Shown here piece by piece: positions 1 to 12,532 of a DNA stretch of 64,000 nt. The stretch spans positions 4,960,001 through 5,024,000 of the forward strand of contig NC_135146.1 in assembly GCF_051014445.1 (NCBI RefSeq). Reading direction: 5' to 3'. The position numbers were made by a program, and so were the translations under genes. A model generated the notes under the pieces. The model saw nothing but the letters and a program-made list of their open reading frames with translations. It was not told where the DNA came from and did not search any database. The DNA is from Colletes latitarsis. Its lineage: Eukaryota; Arthropoda; Insecta; Hymenoptera; Colletidae. The stretch's first letter is position 1, and each line of letters opens with the position of its first letter.

Positions 1-3000
1 ATCATCCGGCTCATACGTTCGCATTTTTCGCGAACTTCTTGGCCAGATCCTGGGCGTTTTCTGGGATGGATCACGTAGTAGCATGGTACTACACTGAAAC
101 AGTGAATTAATTCTGGATTCGATCTATATTTTAGAGGATAACACCGGTTAGGTCAGGGTTCGGTCTGGTATTTGCCATCATCTGGCTCATACTTTCTCAT
201 TTTTCGCATACTTGATTGCAAGATCCTGGGCGTTTTCTGGTTTTGATCACGTAGTAACGTGGTAACACACTGAATCAGTGAGTTGGACCTGGTTCCGATC
301 AATATTTTAGAGGATAACTCCGGTTAGGTCAGGGTTAGGTCTGGTATTTGCCGTCATCTGGCTGAAACTTTCGCATTTTCGCATACTTGTTGGCCAGATC
401 CTGGGCGTTTTCAGGTTTTGATCACGTAGTAACGTGGTAACACACTGAATCAGTGAGTTGAACCTGGTTCCAATCAATATTTTAGAGGATAACACCGGTT
501 AGGTCAGGGTTAGGTCTGGTATTTGCAATCATCTGGCTCATACTTTCGCATTTTTCGCATACTTGTTGGACATATCCAGGGCTCTTTCAGCTTCGGATCT
601 TGTAGTAATGTGGAGGCACACTGAAACAGTGAGTTAAACCTGGATTCGATCTATATTTTAGAGGATAACACCGGTAAGGCCAGGGTTAGGTCAGGTATTT
701 GCAATCATCTGGCTCATACTTTCGCATTTTCGCATACATGTTGGCCAGATCCAGGGCCTTTTCTGGTTTGGATCACGTAGTAATGTGGTACCACACTGAA
801 ACAGTGAGCTAAAGCTGGATGCAATCTATATTTTAGAGGATAACACAGGTTAGGTCAGGGTTAGTTCTGGTATTTGCCATCATCCGGCTCATACGTTCGC
901 ATTTTTCGCGAACTTCTTGGCCAGATCCTGGGCGTTTTCTGGGATGGATCACATAGTAGCATGGTACTACACTGAAACAGTGAATTAATCCTGGATTCGA
1001 TCAATATTTTAGAGGATAACACCGGTTAGGTCAGGGTTCGGTCTGGTATTTGCCATCATCTGGCTCATACTTCCTCATTTTTCGCATACTTGATTGCAAG
1101 ATCCTGGGCTTTTTCTGGTTTGGATCACGCAGTAATGTGGTACCACACTGAAACAGTGAGTTAAACCTGGGTCCGATCAATATTTTAGACGATAACACAG
1201 GTTAGGCCAGGGATAGGTCTGGTGTTTGCCATCATCTGTGTCATACTTTCACATTTTTCGCATACTTGATTGCAAGATCCTGGGCTTTTTCTGGATTGGA
1301 TCACGTAGTAATGTGGTATCACACTGCAACAGTGAGATAAACCTGGATTCAAACTATATTTTAGAGGATAACACCGGTTAGGTCAGGGTTAGGTCTGGTA
1401 TTTGCCGTCATCTGGGTCATACTTTCGCATTTTTCGCATACTTGTTGACACGATCCTGGGCGTTTACCGGGTTGCATCATGTAGTAGTGAGGTACCACAC
1501 AGAAACAGTGAATTAATCCTGGATTCGATCTATATTTTAGAGGATAACTCCGGTTAGGTCAGGGTTAGGTCTGGTATTTGCCATCATCTGGCTCATACTT
1601 TCGCATTTTTCGCAGACTTGTTGGCCACATACTGGGCATTTTCAGGTTTGGATCACATAGTAATGTGGTACCACACTGAAACAGTGAGCTACACCTGGAT
1701 TCAATCTATATTTTAGAGGAGAACACAGGTTAGGTCAGGGTTAGGTCTGCTATTTGCCTTCATCTGGCTCATACTTTCGCATTTTTCGCATACTTGATTG
1801 CAAGATGCTGTGCGTTTTCTGGTCTGGATCACGCAGTAATGTGGTACTACACACAAACAGTGAGGTAAACCTGGATTTAATCTACATTTTCGAGGATAAC
1901 ACCGGTTAGGTCAGGGTTAGGTCTGGTATTTGCCACCATCTGGCTCATACTTTCTCATTTTTCGCATACTTGTTGGCCTCATCCTGGGCATATTCAGGTT
2001 TGGATCACGTAGTAATGTGGTACCACACTGAAACAGTAGGCTAAACCTGGATTCAATCAATATTTTAGAGGATAACACAGGTTAGGTCTGGGTTATGTCT
2101 CGTATTTGCCATCATCTGTGTCATACTTTCGCATTTTTCGCATACTTGTTGGCCAGATCCTGGGCGTTTTCTGGTTTGGATCACGTAGTAATGTGGTACG
2201 ACACACGAACAGTGAGTTAAACCTGGATTTAATCTAGATTTTCGAGGATAACACAGGTTAGGTCAGGGTTAGTTCTGGTATTTGCCTTCATCCGGCTAAT
2301 ACGTTCGCATTTTTCGCGAACATTTTGGCCAGATCCTGGGCGTTTTCTGGGATGGATCACGTAGTAGCATGGTACCACACTGAAACAGTGAATTAGTCCT
2401 GGATTCGATCTATATTTTAGAGGATAACACCGGTTAGGTCAGGGTTAGGTCTGGTATTTGCCATCATCTGGCTCATATTTTCACTTTTTTCGCATACTTG
2501 TTGGGCAGATCCAGGGCGTTTTCTGGGATGGATCACGTAGGAGCATGGTACCACACTGAAACAGTGAATTAGTCCTGGATTCGATCTATATTTTAGAGGA
2601 TAACACGGGTTAGGTCAGTGTCAGGTCTGGTATAACCCATCATCTGGCTCATACATTCACATTTTTCGCATACTTGATTGCAAGATCCTGGGCGTTTTCT
2701 GGTTTGGATCACGTAGTAATGTGACACTACACACAAGCAGTGAGTTAAACCTGGATTTAATCTACATTTTCCGATCAATATCTTAGACGATTACACCGGT
2801 TAGGTCAGGGTTAGGTCTGCTATTTGCCTTCATCTGGCTCATACTTTCGCATTTTTCGCAGACTTCTTGGCCACATCCTGGGCATTTTCAAGTTTGGATC
2901 ACACAGTAATGTGGTACCACACTGAAACAGTGAATTTATCCTGGATTCGATCTATATTTTAGAGGATAACACCGGTTAGGCTAGGGTTAGGTCTGGTATT

Positions 3001-6000
3001 TGCAATCATCTGGCTCATACTTTCGCATTTTTCGCATACTTGTTGGCCAGATCCTGTGTCTTTTCTGGTTCGGATCACGTAGTAATGTGGTACCACACTG
3101 AAACAGTGAGCTAAACCTGGATTCAATCTATATTTTCGAGGATAACACAGGTTAGGTCAGGGTTAGTTCTGGTATTTGCCATCATCCGGCTAATACGTTC
3201 GCATTTTTCGCGAACTTTTTGGCCAGATCCTGGGCGTTTTCTGGGATGGATCACGTAGTAGCATGGTACCACACTGAAACAGTGAATTAGTCCTGGATTC
3301 GATCTATATTTTAGAGGATAACACGGGTCAGGTCAGGGTTAGGTCTGGTATTTGCCATCATCTGGCTCATATTTTCACTATTTTCGCATACTTGTTGGGC
3401 AGATCCTGGGCGTTTTCTGGGATGGATCACGTAGTAGCATGTTACCACACTGAAACAGTGAATTAGTCCTGGATTCGATCTATATTTTAGAGGATAACAC
3501 GGGTTAGGTCAGGGTTAGTTCTGGTATTTGCCATCATCTGGCTCATACTTTCTCATTTTTCGCATACTTGATTGCAAGATCCTGGGCGTTTTCTGGTTTT
3601 GATCACGTAGTAACGTGGTAACACACTGAATCAGTGAGTTGAACCTGGTTCCGATCAATATTTTAGAGGATAACACCGGTTAGGTCAGCGTTAGGTCTGG
3701 TATTTGCCGTCATCTGGCTGAAACTTTCGCATTTTCGCATACTTGTTGGCCAGATCCTGGGCGTTTTCAGGTTTTGATCACGTAGTAACGTGGTAACACA
3801 CTGAATCAGTGAGTTGAACCTGGTTCCAATCAATATTTTAGAGGATAACACCGGTTAGGTCAGGGTTAGGTCTGGTATTTGCAATCATCTGGCTCATACT
3901 TTCGCATTTTTCGCATACTTGTTGGACATATCCAGGGCTCTTTCAGCTTCGGATCTTGTAGTAATGTGGAGGCACACTGAAACAGTGAGTTAAACCTGGA
4001 TTCGATCTATATTTTAGAGGATAACACCGGTAAGGCCAGGGTTAGGTCAGGTATTTGCAATCATCTGGCTCATACTTTCGCATTTTCGCATACTTGTTGG
4101 CCAGATCCTGGGCCTTTTCTGGTTTGGATCACGTAGTAATGTGGTACCACACTGAAAAAGTGAGCTAAAGCTGGATGCAATCTATATTTTAGAGGATAAC
4201 ACAGGTTAGGTCAGGGTTAGTTCTGGTATTTGCCATCATCCGGCTCATACGTTCGCATTTTTCGCGAACTTCTTGGCCAGATCCTGGGCGTTTTCTGGGA
4301 TGGATCACATAGTAGCATGGTACTACACTGAAACAGTGAGTTAATCCTGGATTCGATCAATATTTTAGAGGATAACACCGGTTAGGTCAGGGTTCGGTCT
4401 GGTATTTGCAATCATCTGGCTCATACTTTCGCATTTTTCGCATACTTGTTGACACGATCCTGGGCGTTTACCGGGTTGCATCATGTAGTAGTGAGGTACC
4501 ACACAGAGACAGTGAATTAATCCTGGATTCGATCTATATTTTAGAGGATAACTCCGGTTAGGTCAGGGTTAGGTCTGGTATTTGCCATCATCTGGCTCAT
4601 ACTTTCGCATTTTTCGCAGACTTGTTGGCCACATACTGGGCATTTTCAGGTTTGGATCACATAGTAATGTGGTACCACACTGAAACAGTGAGCTACACCT
4701 GGATTCAATCTATATTTTAGAGGAGAACACAGGTTATGTCAGGGTTAGGTCTGCTATTTGCCTTCATCTGGCTCATACTTTCGCATTTTTCGCATACTTG
4801 ATTGCAAGATGCTGTGCGTTTTCTGGTTTGGATCACGCAGTAATGTGGTACTACACACAAACAGTGAGTTAAACCTGGATTTAATCTACATTTTCGAGGA
4901 TAACACCGGTTAGGTCAGGGTTAGGTCTGGTATTTGCCACCATCTGGCTCATACTTTCTCATTTTTCGCATACTTGTTGGCCTCATCCTGGGCATATTCA
5001 GGTTTGGATCACGTAGTAATGTGGTACCACACTGAAACAGTAGGCTAAACCTGGATTCAATCAATATTTTAGAGGATAACACAGGTTAGGTCTGGGTTAT
5101 GTCTCGTATTTGCCATCATCTGTGTCATACTTTCGCATTTTTCGCATACTTGTTGGCCAGATCCTGGGCGTTTTCTGGGATGGATCACGTAGTAGCATGG
5201 TACCACACTGAAACAGTGAATTAGTCCTGGATTCGATCTATATTTTAGAGGATAACACCGGTTAGGTCAGGGTTAGGTCTGGTATTTGCCATCATCTGGC
5301 TCATATTTTCACTATTTTCGCATACTTGTTGGGCAGATCCTGGGCGTTTTCTGGGATGGATCACGTAGTAGCATGTTACCACACTGAAACAGTGAATTAG
5401 TCCTGGATTCGATCTATATTTTAGAGGATAACACGGGTTAGGTCAGGGTTAGTTCTGGTATTTGCCATCATCTGGCTCATACTTTCTCATTTTTCGCATA
5501 CTTGATTGCAAGATCCTGGGCGTTTTCTGGTTTTGATCACGTAGTAACGTGGTAACACACTGAATCAGTGAGTTGAACCTGGTTCCGATCAATATTTTAG
5601 AGGATAACACCGGTTAGGTCAGCGTTAGGTCTGGTATTTGCCGTCATCTGGCTGAAACTTTCGCATTTTCGCATACTTGTTGGCCAGATCCTGGGCGTTT
5701 TCAGGTTTTGATCACGTAGTAACGTGGTACCACACTGAATCAGTGAGTTGAACCTGGTTCCAATCAATATTTTAGAGGATAACACCGGTTAGGTCAGGGT
5801 TAGGTCTGGTATTTGCAATCATCTGGCTCATACTTTCGCATTTTTCGCATACTTGTTGGACATATCCAGGGCTCTTTCAGCTTCGGATCTTGTAGTAATG
5901 TGGAGGCACAATAAAACAGTGAGTTAAACCTGGATTCGATCTATATTTTAGAGGATAACACCGGTAAGGCCAGGGTTAGGTCAGGTATTTGCAATCATCT

Positions 6001-9000
6001 GGCTCATACTTTCGCATTTTCGCATACTTGTTGGCCATATCCTGGGCCTTTTCTGGTTTGGATCACGTAGTAATGTGGTACCACACTGAAAAAGTGAGCT
6101 AAAGCTGGATGCAATCTATATTTTAGAGGATAACACAGGTTAGGTCATGGTTAGTTCTGGTATTTGCCATCATCCGGCTCATACGTTCGCATTTTTCGCG
6201 AACTTCTTGGCCAGATCCTGGGCGTTTTCTGGGATGGATCACATAGTAGCATGGTACTACACTGAAACAGTGAGTTAATCCTGGATTCGATCAATATTTT
6301 AGAGGATAACACCGGTTAGGTCAGGGTTCGGTCTGGTATTTGCCATCATCTGGCTCATACTTTCGCATTTTTCGCATACTTGTTGACACGATCCTGGGCG
6401 TTTACCGGGTTGCATCATGTAGTAGTGAGGTACCACACAGAGACAGTGAATTAATCCTGGATTCGATCTATATTTTAGAGGATAACTCCGGTTAGGTCAG
6501 GGTTAGGTCTGGTATTTGCCATCATCTGGCTCATACTTTCGCATTTTTCGCAGACTTGTTGGCCACATACTGGGCATTTTCAGGTTTGGATCACATAGTA
6601 ATGTGGTACCACACTGAAACAGTGAGCTACACCTGGATTCAATCTATATTTTAGAGGAGAACACAGGTTATGTCAGGGTTAGGTCTGCTATTTGCCTTCA
6701 TCTGGCTCATACTTTCGCATTTTTCGCATACTTGATTGCAAGATGCTGTGCGTTTTCTGGTTTGGATCACGCAGTAATGTGGTACTACACACAAACAGTG
6801 AGTTAAACCTGGATTTAATCTACATTTTCGAGGATAACACCGGTTAGGTCAGGGTTAGGTCTGGTATTTGCCACCATCTGGCTCATACTTTCTCATTTTT
6901 CGCATACTTGTTGGCCTCATCCTGGGCATATTCAGGTTTGGATCACGTAGTAATGTGGTACCACACTGAAACAGTAGGCTAAACCTGGATTCAATCAATA
7001 CTTTAGAGGATAACACAGGTTAGGTCTGGGTTATGTCTCGTATTTGCCATCATCTGTGTCATACTTTCGCATTTTTCGCATACTTGTTGGCCAGATCCTG
7101 GGCGTTTTCTGGTTTGGATCACGTAGTAATGTGACACTACACACAAGCAGTGAGTTAAACCTGGATTTAATCTACATTTTCGAGGATAACACCGGTTAGG
7201 TCAGGGTTAGGTCTGGTATTTGCCACCATCTGGCTCATACTTTCTCATTTTTCGCATACTTGTTGGCCTCATCCTGGGCATATTCAGGTTTGGATCACGT
7301 AGTAATGTGGTACCACACTGAAACAGTAGGCTAAACCTGGATTCAATCAATATTTTAGAGGATTACACAGGTTAGGTCTGGGTTAAGTCTCGTATTTGCC
7401 ATCATCTGTGTCATACTTTCGCATTTTTCGCATACTTGTTGGCCAGATCCTGGGCGTTTTCTGGTTTGGATCACGTAGTAATGTGGTACTACACACGAAC
7501 AGTGAGTTAAACCTGGATTTAATCTAGATTTTCGAGGATAACACAGGTTAGGTCAGGGTTAGTTCTGGTATTTGCCATCATCCGGCTAATACGTTCGCAT
7601 TTTTCGCGAACTTTTTGGCCAGATCCTGGGCGTTTTCTGGGATGGATCACGTAGTAGCATGGTACCACACTGAAACAGTGAATTAGTCCTGGATTCAATC
7701 TATATTTTAGAGGATAACACCGGTTAGGTCAGGGTTAGGTCTGGTATTTGCCATCATCTGGCTCATATTTTCACTTTTTTCGCATACTTGTTGGGCAGAT
7801 CCAGGGCGTTTTCTGGGATGGATCACGTAGGAGCATGGTACCACACTGAAACAGTGAATTAGTCCTGGATTCGATCTATATTTTAGAGGATAACACGGGT
7901 TAGGTCAGTGTCAGGTCTGGTATATCCCATCATCTGGCTCATACATTCACATTTTTCGCATACTTGATTGCAAGATCCTGGGCGTTTTCTGGTTTGGATC
8001 ACGTAGTAATGTGACACTACACACAAGCAGTGAGTTAAACCTGGATTTAATCTACATTTTCCGATCAATATTTTAGACGATAACACCGGTTAGGTCAGGG
8101 TTAGGTCTGCTATTTGCCTTCATCTGGCTCATACTTTCGCATTTTTCGCAGACTTCTTGGCCACATCCTGGGCATTTTCAAGTTTGGATCACACAGTAAT
8201 GTGGTACCACACTGAAACAGTGAATTTATCCTGGATTCGATCTATATTTTAGAGGATAACACCGGTTAGGCTAGGGTTAGGTCTGGTATTTGCAATCATC
8301 TGGCTCATACTTTCGCATTTTTCGCATACTTGTTGGCCAGATCCTGTGTCTTTTCTGGTTCGGATCACGTAGTAATGTGGTACCACACTGAAACAGTGAG
8401 CTAAACCTGGATTCAATCTATATTTTCGAGGATAACACAGGTTAGGTCAGGGTTAGTTCTGGTATTTGCCATCATCCGGCTAATACGTTCGCATTTTTCG
8501 CGAACTTTTTGGCCAGATCCTGGGCGTTTTCTGGGATGGATCACGTAGTAGCATGGTACCACACTGAAACAGTGAATTAGTCCTGGATTCGATCTATATT
8601 TTAGAGGATAACACGGGTCAGGTCAGGGTTAGTTCTGGTATTTGCCATCATCCGGCTAATACGTTCGCATTTTTCGCGAACTTTTTGGCCAGATCCTGGG
8701 CGTTTTCTGGGATGGATCACGTAGTAGCATGGTACCACACAGAAACAGTGAATTAATCCTGGATTCGATCTTTATTCTAGAGGACAACTCCGGTTAGGTC
8801 TGGGTTATGTCTCGTATTTGCCATCATCTGGGCCATGCTTTCGCATTTTCGCATACATGATTGCAAGATCCTGGGCTTTTTCTGGTTTGGATCACGTAGT
8901 AATGTGGTACCACACTGAAACAGTGAGCTAAACCTGGATTCGATCAATGTTTTAGAGGATAACACCGCTTAAGTCAGGGTCAAGTCTGGTCTTTCCCATC

Positions 9001-9165
9001 ATCTGGCTCATACTTTGTCATTTTTCGCGGACTTGTTGGCTTGATCCTGGGGTTACTGTGGTTCAGATCACGTTGTACTGTGGGACCACACTGAAACAGT
9101 GAGCTAAACCTGGATTCAATCTATATTTTAGAGGATAACACAGGTTAGGTCAGGGTTAGGTCTGG
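1..9165. repeat. Satellite A, left array (176-bp monomer)
   Basis: Tandem head-to-tail repeat with a 176-bp period (for example GAGGATA at 1374 and 1550), roughly 52 monomers. Each monomer has a GGATAACACCGG block, then two adjacent TTAGGTC-type 11-mers, then CATCTGGCTCATAC, CGCATTTTTCGCAT, a dyad TGTGGTACCACA, a second inverted repeat CACTGAAACAGTG, and ACCTGGATTCGATC. Monomers diverge by point changes and small indels. Many minus-strand reading frames of about 60 codons recur because the same monomer recurs; 176 is not a multiple of 3 and these frames carry no protein family signature, so I do not call them genes. Subtelomeric or pericentromeric location is inference. Confidence 0.97.
3240..7107. 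repeat. Tandem higher-order repeat of 11 satellite A monomers (1,934 bp x 2)
   Basis: Diagnostic variants recur at a constant offset of 1,934 bp: the TCAGCGTTAGG variant (3687 and 5621), the GGACATATCCAGGGCTC variant monomer and the TTGACACGATCC variant monomer. Copy 1 is about 3240-5173 and copy 2 about 5174-7107, nearly identical. A related block starts near 167 but carries about two additional monomers. A separate block near 2261-3340 reappears at 7541-8620 with a 5,280-bp offset (30 monomers). This is recent amplification by unequal exchange. Confidence 0.85.
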
Positions 9166-9808
9166 TATTTTTTTTTTTCCTTTTTTTTTTTTTTTTTTTT
9201 GTCGTGGGGAAAATCTTCGAAAGACTCCCTCCCACCTCCTTGGGGAGAGGTGGGAGGGGTGTGTGGGATTCCCCGCGCCCGTACAACGACAGGCGCGGGA
9301 CCTACCCACTAAAAACCCCACGGTGACCCTTCGGCACGCTTTGGGAGGATACCGGGAATCGCTCGAAGCATTCTTCCGGTATCCTCCCCGTGCCCGCGCT
9401 TTCGCGCCCATCCCCCGGGGGGACAATCGGTCCCCCCAGTAGACACACTGCCTCATAGCGGCGGGACGGGGCCACTCCATCCCGCCGCTATCCGTCCCGG
9501 GGCCGCGTTTAGTGGCGGCTGCGAGCCCCAACTCGCAACCGCCCGCGACCCCGTTTCCACCCCTCGGCGGCCGGGCGTTCATGGCCGCACCAGACCGCCG
9601 AGGGTGCCTCCCCTTGCGTCGGACCGGTAGGGGGAGGCACTCCTACCCCCAACCGGTCCGACCCGGCGCCGCCTGGCGGGAGGAGGGTCCACTCAGGACC
9701 CCCCTCCCAGCCTAGGTCATCCGCCACGCCGAGGCGGTCGCCCGCGACGCCTCGCGACCGGGCGACGACCTCGGGCCACCGCACGAGCGCGAGCTTCAGC
9801 GCGCCGCT
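9166..9808 (-). mobile_element. R1-clade-like non-LTR retrotransposon, 5'-truncated 3' end with poly(A)
   Basis: On the minus strand the fragment runs from a junction inside a piggyBac relic (about 9808) to a poly(A) tail seen as the T-run at 9166-9200 on plus, interrupted by CC at 9179-9180. Its body matches the 3' untranslated region of the plus-strand copy at 19048-19760, including the same terminal CCCCACGAC before poly(A), and the fragment at 22810-23091. Only the extreme C-terminal coding tail could remain. The poly(A) joins satellite A directly after its TTAGGTCTGG motif. No target-site duplication is visible because the other end abuts the piggyBac relic rather than satellite. Clade assignment rests on the C-terminal and RT sequences of the related copies. 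Confidence 0.85.
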
Positions 9809-10360
9809 CGTGACCAGTACTCTTGCAAATTCGCGAGCGGCATTGTCCCCATATTTATTATAACGCCAATAAATGCCCACATTTCTTCGGTAGTCACACT
9901 GTGCCAAGTTCGCCATATCGAGTACGGTGATAGCGTCTTGTTCTCTAACTTTCTTCTAGCATAATTATTTGCTTTTGTAACTACTTCATTTACGAGTTCA
10001 TCAGTAAAAAATAATTTAAAAAAATCTAACGGTTCTTTCGTGTCTGCGAATATGTGCGGTCCTGCAGGATTGTTGCCGGCTATAAACGGTATTCTCTGGG
10101 GTATTTCTTCGGATTCTGGACAGCTAATCCATTCGGAACTGTCGGATTGTGGGTCTTCTCCAGCATCACTGTTACTGTCACCTTCACTGTCTATTATTCT
10201 AATTTTTCGCCTTCTTACACCTCTTACTTCATCATTATCATCATCACTGCTCGCGTTCTCTCTATCGTCAAGTTCTCTGTGTATAGATGTAATTTCCTCG
10301 TTTAGCAACTCTAAATCAAACTCATCTTCACTAGAGCTTATTTCATTATTACGTTCCATG
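9809..10360 (-). pseudogene. piggyBac transposase, N-terminal fragment
   Basis: DDE-superfamily transposase fragment that would act in excision and TTAA insertion. I place the start at the ATG at 10360 because the protein from there opens with an acidic Ser/Asp/Glu-rich region (SSSEDEFDLELLNEE, SSDDDNDE) typical of piggyBac N-termini; an in-frame upstream ATG at 10527 is possible. The conserved domain then begins: FFTDELVNEVVTKANNYA, then EEMWAFIGVIINMG and LQEYWS. The sequence ends right after YWS, before any catalytic aspartate, where the R1-like fragment joins. About 180 codons remain of a family usually near 600. Clearly dead as a transposase. The remaining frame is open, so truncation rather than mutation killed this copy. 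Confidence 0.88.
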
Positions 10361-10683
10361 GTAATGGGGATCAAAAACTTCAACTTTTCTAGACCCTTTG
10401 CCACGGCTGTCAGGTTCGAACTGAGACCGAAAATGCAATCCGGTTCGTGGTTGCGTACTAATTTCAGATAAGAAAGTCTTATCTCCATTTGAAGGGATAT
10501 CATTTCACACTTCATAAGAATATACAAACAGAGCGTAGGAACTCACGCCGAAGAAACTAAACGTAAACAACTACCGCCGCGCATCAAGTTACCGCAGCGT
10601 ACGAAGTGGTGAGCAACAGTCACCTCTCGAGTTGCGGCATGAAATCGCGTGGTGAGTGAGACTCACCTCTCGAGTGCAAAGGG
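9809..10683 (-). mobile_element. piggyBac element, 5' half
   Basis: The right end reads, on minus, TTAA then CCCTTTGCACTCGAG, the usual form of a piggyBac terminal inverted repeat next to its TTAA target. Behind it lie GAGAGGTGA subterminal repeats and then a transposase start. The element is cut at about 9809 by the R1-like fragment, so the 3' half and the second terminal repeat are missing. Its TTAA (10684-10687) is shared with the neighbouring MITE, so two TTAA-specific elements sit back to back. Confidence 0.85.
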
Positions 10684-10687
10684 TTAA

Positions 10688-11930
10688 CATGATTGCGTCT
10701 AAACAACTGAATGAATTTCAATGAAACTTTACGTTTAAGTTTTATATTTTCGTTTCAAGGTCTGATTAGATTTAGAGCGCGATCAGCTCCCGGATGATGA
10801 TGATTATACGTCCTATAGTTTTATAATTATTTCGATACATATACATTATTTGAAAAAATTTTTAATACGATTTATATAAATCTTAAGAAGGATTAAGATC
10901 AAACAAACTTTTCTTCTATTTTTTCTAGAACGGAAAAATTAAACGAAATCTTACACATTGCATACCTACCTATACCACATTAAAAACGTATTCCACAAAT
11001 ATTTTAGAATAATGTTCAAAGCAGTCTTACTCTTAAAGGGTTAATTAAGAAATAAATATTTAGAAATTGGATTAAGTAAAATTTATTGAAATGAAAAACC
11101 ACTCTTAACCATTACCGCGCACGCTGTAACAATCTTCAATAACAAATATTTTCTAAAGATATGATCTAAATAAGAGAATGAATTGCTACAGAAATAGATT
11201 ACTACTGACTTTTCCCACTATGTTTTTCAATAACCGTATCAATTTGTTACACAGAATCAAATGTTATATATTTGACTTAACTTTACATAATAATATAATC
11301 GAAATATTGGAAAAACAATTATGTGCACGTTACCGTTCAATGGAAATCTGATGGATCTCAATTTCTATCCTTCCATTAGGATGTAAAAAATAGTTATTTA
11401 TTTGTACACAAAATAGTTTTCTATTTTTCACATTCGTCTTGCCTTTTTCTTTATTCCCCACTGAATTCATTACTGTAAAATGGAATACATTAAATTGATT
11501 GCTATTCATGCAGTAGAATTTTATTTTTAATTATTGCACTTTAAAAACCTACGGAGATTAGGCTATATATGTATATCTACGCCCCTTCTTTCTCAATCCT
11601 CGTCGTTTCTACGACCCAGTAACCCGCGAAGAGTATAAACAAAACACTGTTGCCTACCTGCATGAGTCACTGCTGTAACAGCAGGTAGGAAAAATACAGA
11701 TAAAGTTTATTTGATCTTAATCCATCTTAAGATTTTTATAAAACGTTTTAAAAAATCTTTACAAATAATGTATACATATGCATCGGAATAATTATAAAAT
11801 TATAGGACGTATAATCATCATCATCCGGGAGCTGATCGCGCTCTAAATCTAATCAGACCTTGAAACGAAAATATAAAACTTAAACGTAAAGTTTCATTGA
11901 AATTCATTCAGTTGTTTAGTCGCAATCATG
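10688..11930. mobile_element. TTAA-flanked MITE with ~225-bp terminal inverted repeats
   Basis: Both ends are flanked by TTAA (10684-10687 and 11931-11934). The left end CATGATTGCG and right end CGCAATCATG are inverted copies, and the inverted repeat continues for about 225 bp (10688-10912 and 11700-11930) with only scattered differences. The middle is AT-rich and has no coding frame. The TTAA duplication points to mobilisation by a piggyBac-type transposase, but the terminal sequence differs from the CCCTTTGC end of the adjacent piggyBac relic, so that relic is probably not its partner. A diverged end of the same family lies at 37010. Confidence 0.85.
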
Positions 11931-12064
11931 TTAATAGCATAGGAACAAAAAAAAATTTCTTTTTTTTTAATAGTCACGATATGATCAGGGGGTCCTAAAA
12001 CGTGTATTTTCGTTAAATAAAATTTACGAAATTTTTCTTTCATTCTGTTACTTATACCTTACAT

Positions 12065-12532
12065 AGGTTGGAAAGTAAAAAAGCTGGGGTAGTCGAGACT
12101 TGGAATCGTATGCCGATTATCGCGAGATTGTATTTCAGTTGTTTCTCTTTTACAAGAGTAAGAAGGAAAGGCTCACACTAGCATTCCTTAACGATTTCCC
12201 GAAGTTGTGCGAAGTGCCGAGCTCACGTATGTACCCGTGGTTCCAGCGGTAGGATATGTCTGCTATCCGCATCACACCGTTGCACGCTCAGGAAGTTCGT
12301 CGTCACTATTGTCGATTTTGATGCACTCAGTAATGCCCGATGTGCCAGTGTGGCCAGATCGGGCATAATTGAATGCATCGAATTCGACACAATTCCGGGA
12401 AAACGATAAAGAACGTTAGTGTGAGCCATTCCTTTTTACTCTCGTAAAAGAGAAGCAGCAGAAATACGACTCTGCGATAATCGGCATACGATTCAAAGTC
12501 TCGAATGCCCCAGCATTTTTACTTTCTGACCT
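12065..12532. mobile_element. MITE with ~150-bp terminal inverted repeats
   Basis: Left AGGTTGGAAAGTA at 12065 and right TACTTTCTGACCT ending at 12532 are inverted copies. The match extends inward about 150 bp on each side (for example CGTATGCCGATTATCGC and the inverted form near 12475), leaving a short unique centre. A 68-codon minus-strand frame inside is just the inverted repeat and is not called. A related left end occurs at 33942. No clear target-site duplication, so the superfamily is not assigned. The 134 bp to its left (11931-12064) and the 157 bp to its right hold nothing recognisable. Confidence 0.8.

Noticed and set aside
1..9165. Recurring ~62-codon minus-strand ORFs (MLSSKILIG... 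type) as a small gene family
   Set aside because: Each is one satellite monomer read in one frame; the 176-bp period shifts frame and most monomers have stops.
9145..9916. ORFs on both strands in the GC-rich block
   Set aside because: They cover the 3' untranslated region and poly(A) of the R1-like fragment; GC-rich DNA gives open frames by chance.
12223..12429. 68-codon minus-strand ORF as a gene
   Set aside because: Sits inside the MITE at 12065-12532, spanning its centre and part of its inverted repeats.
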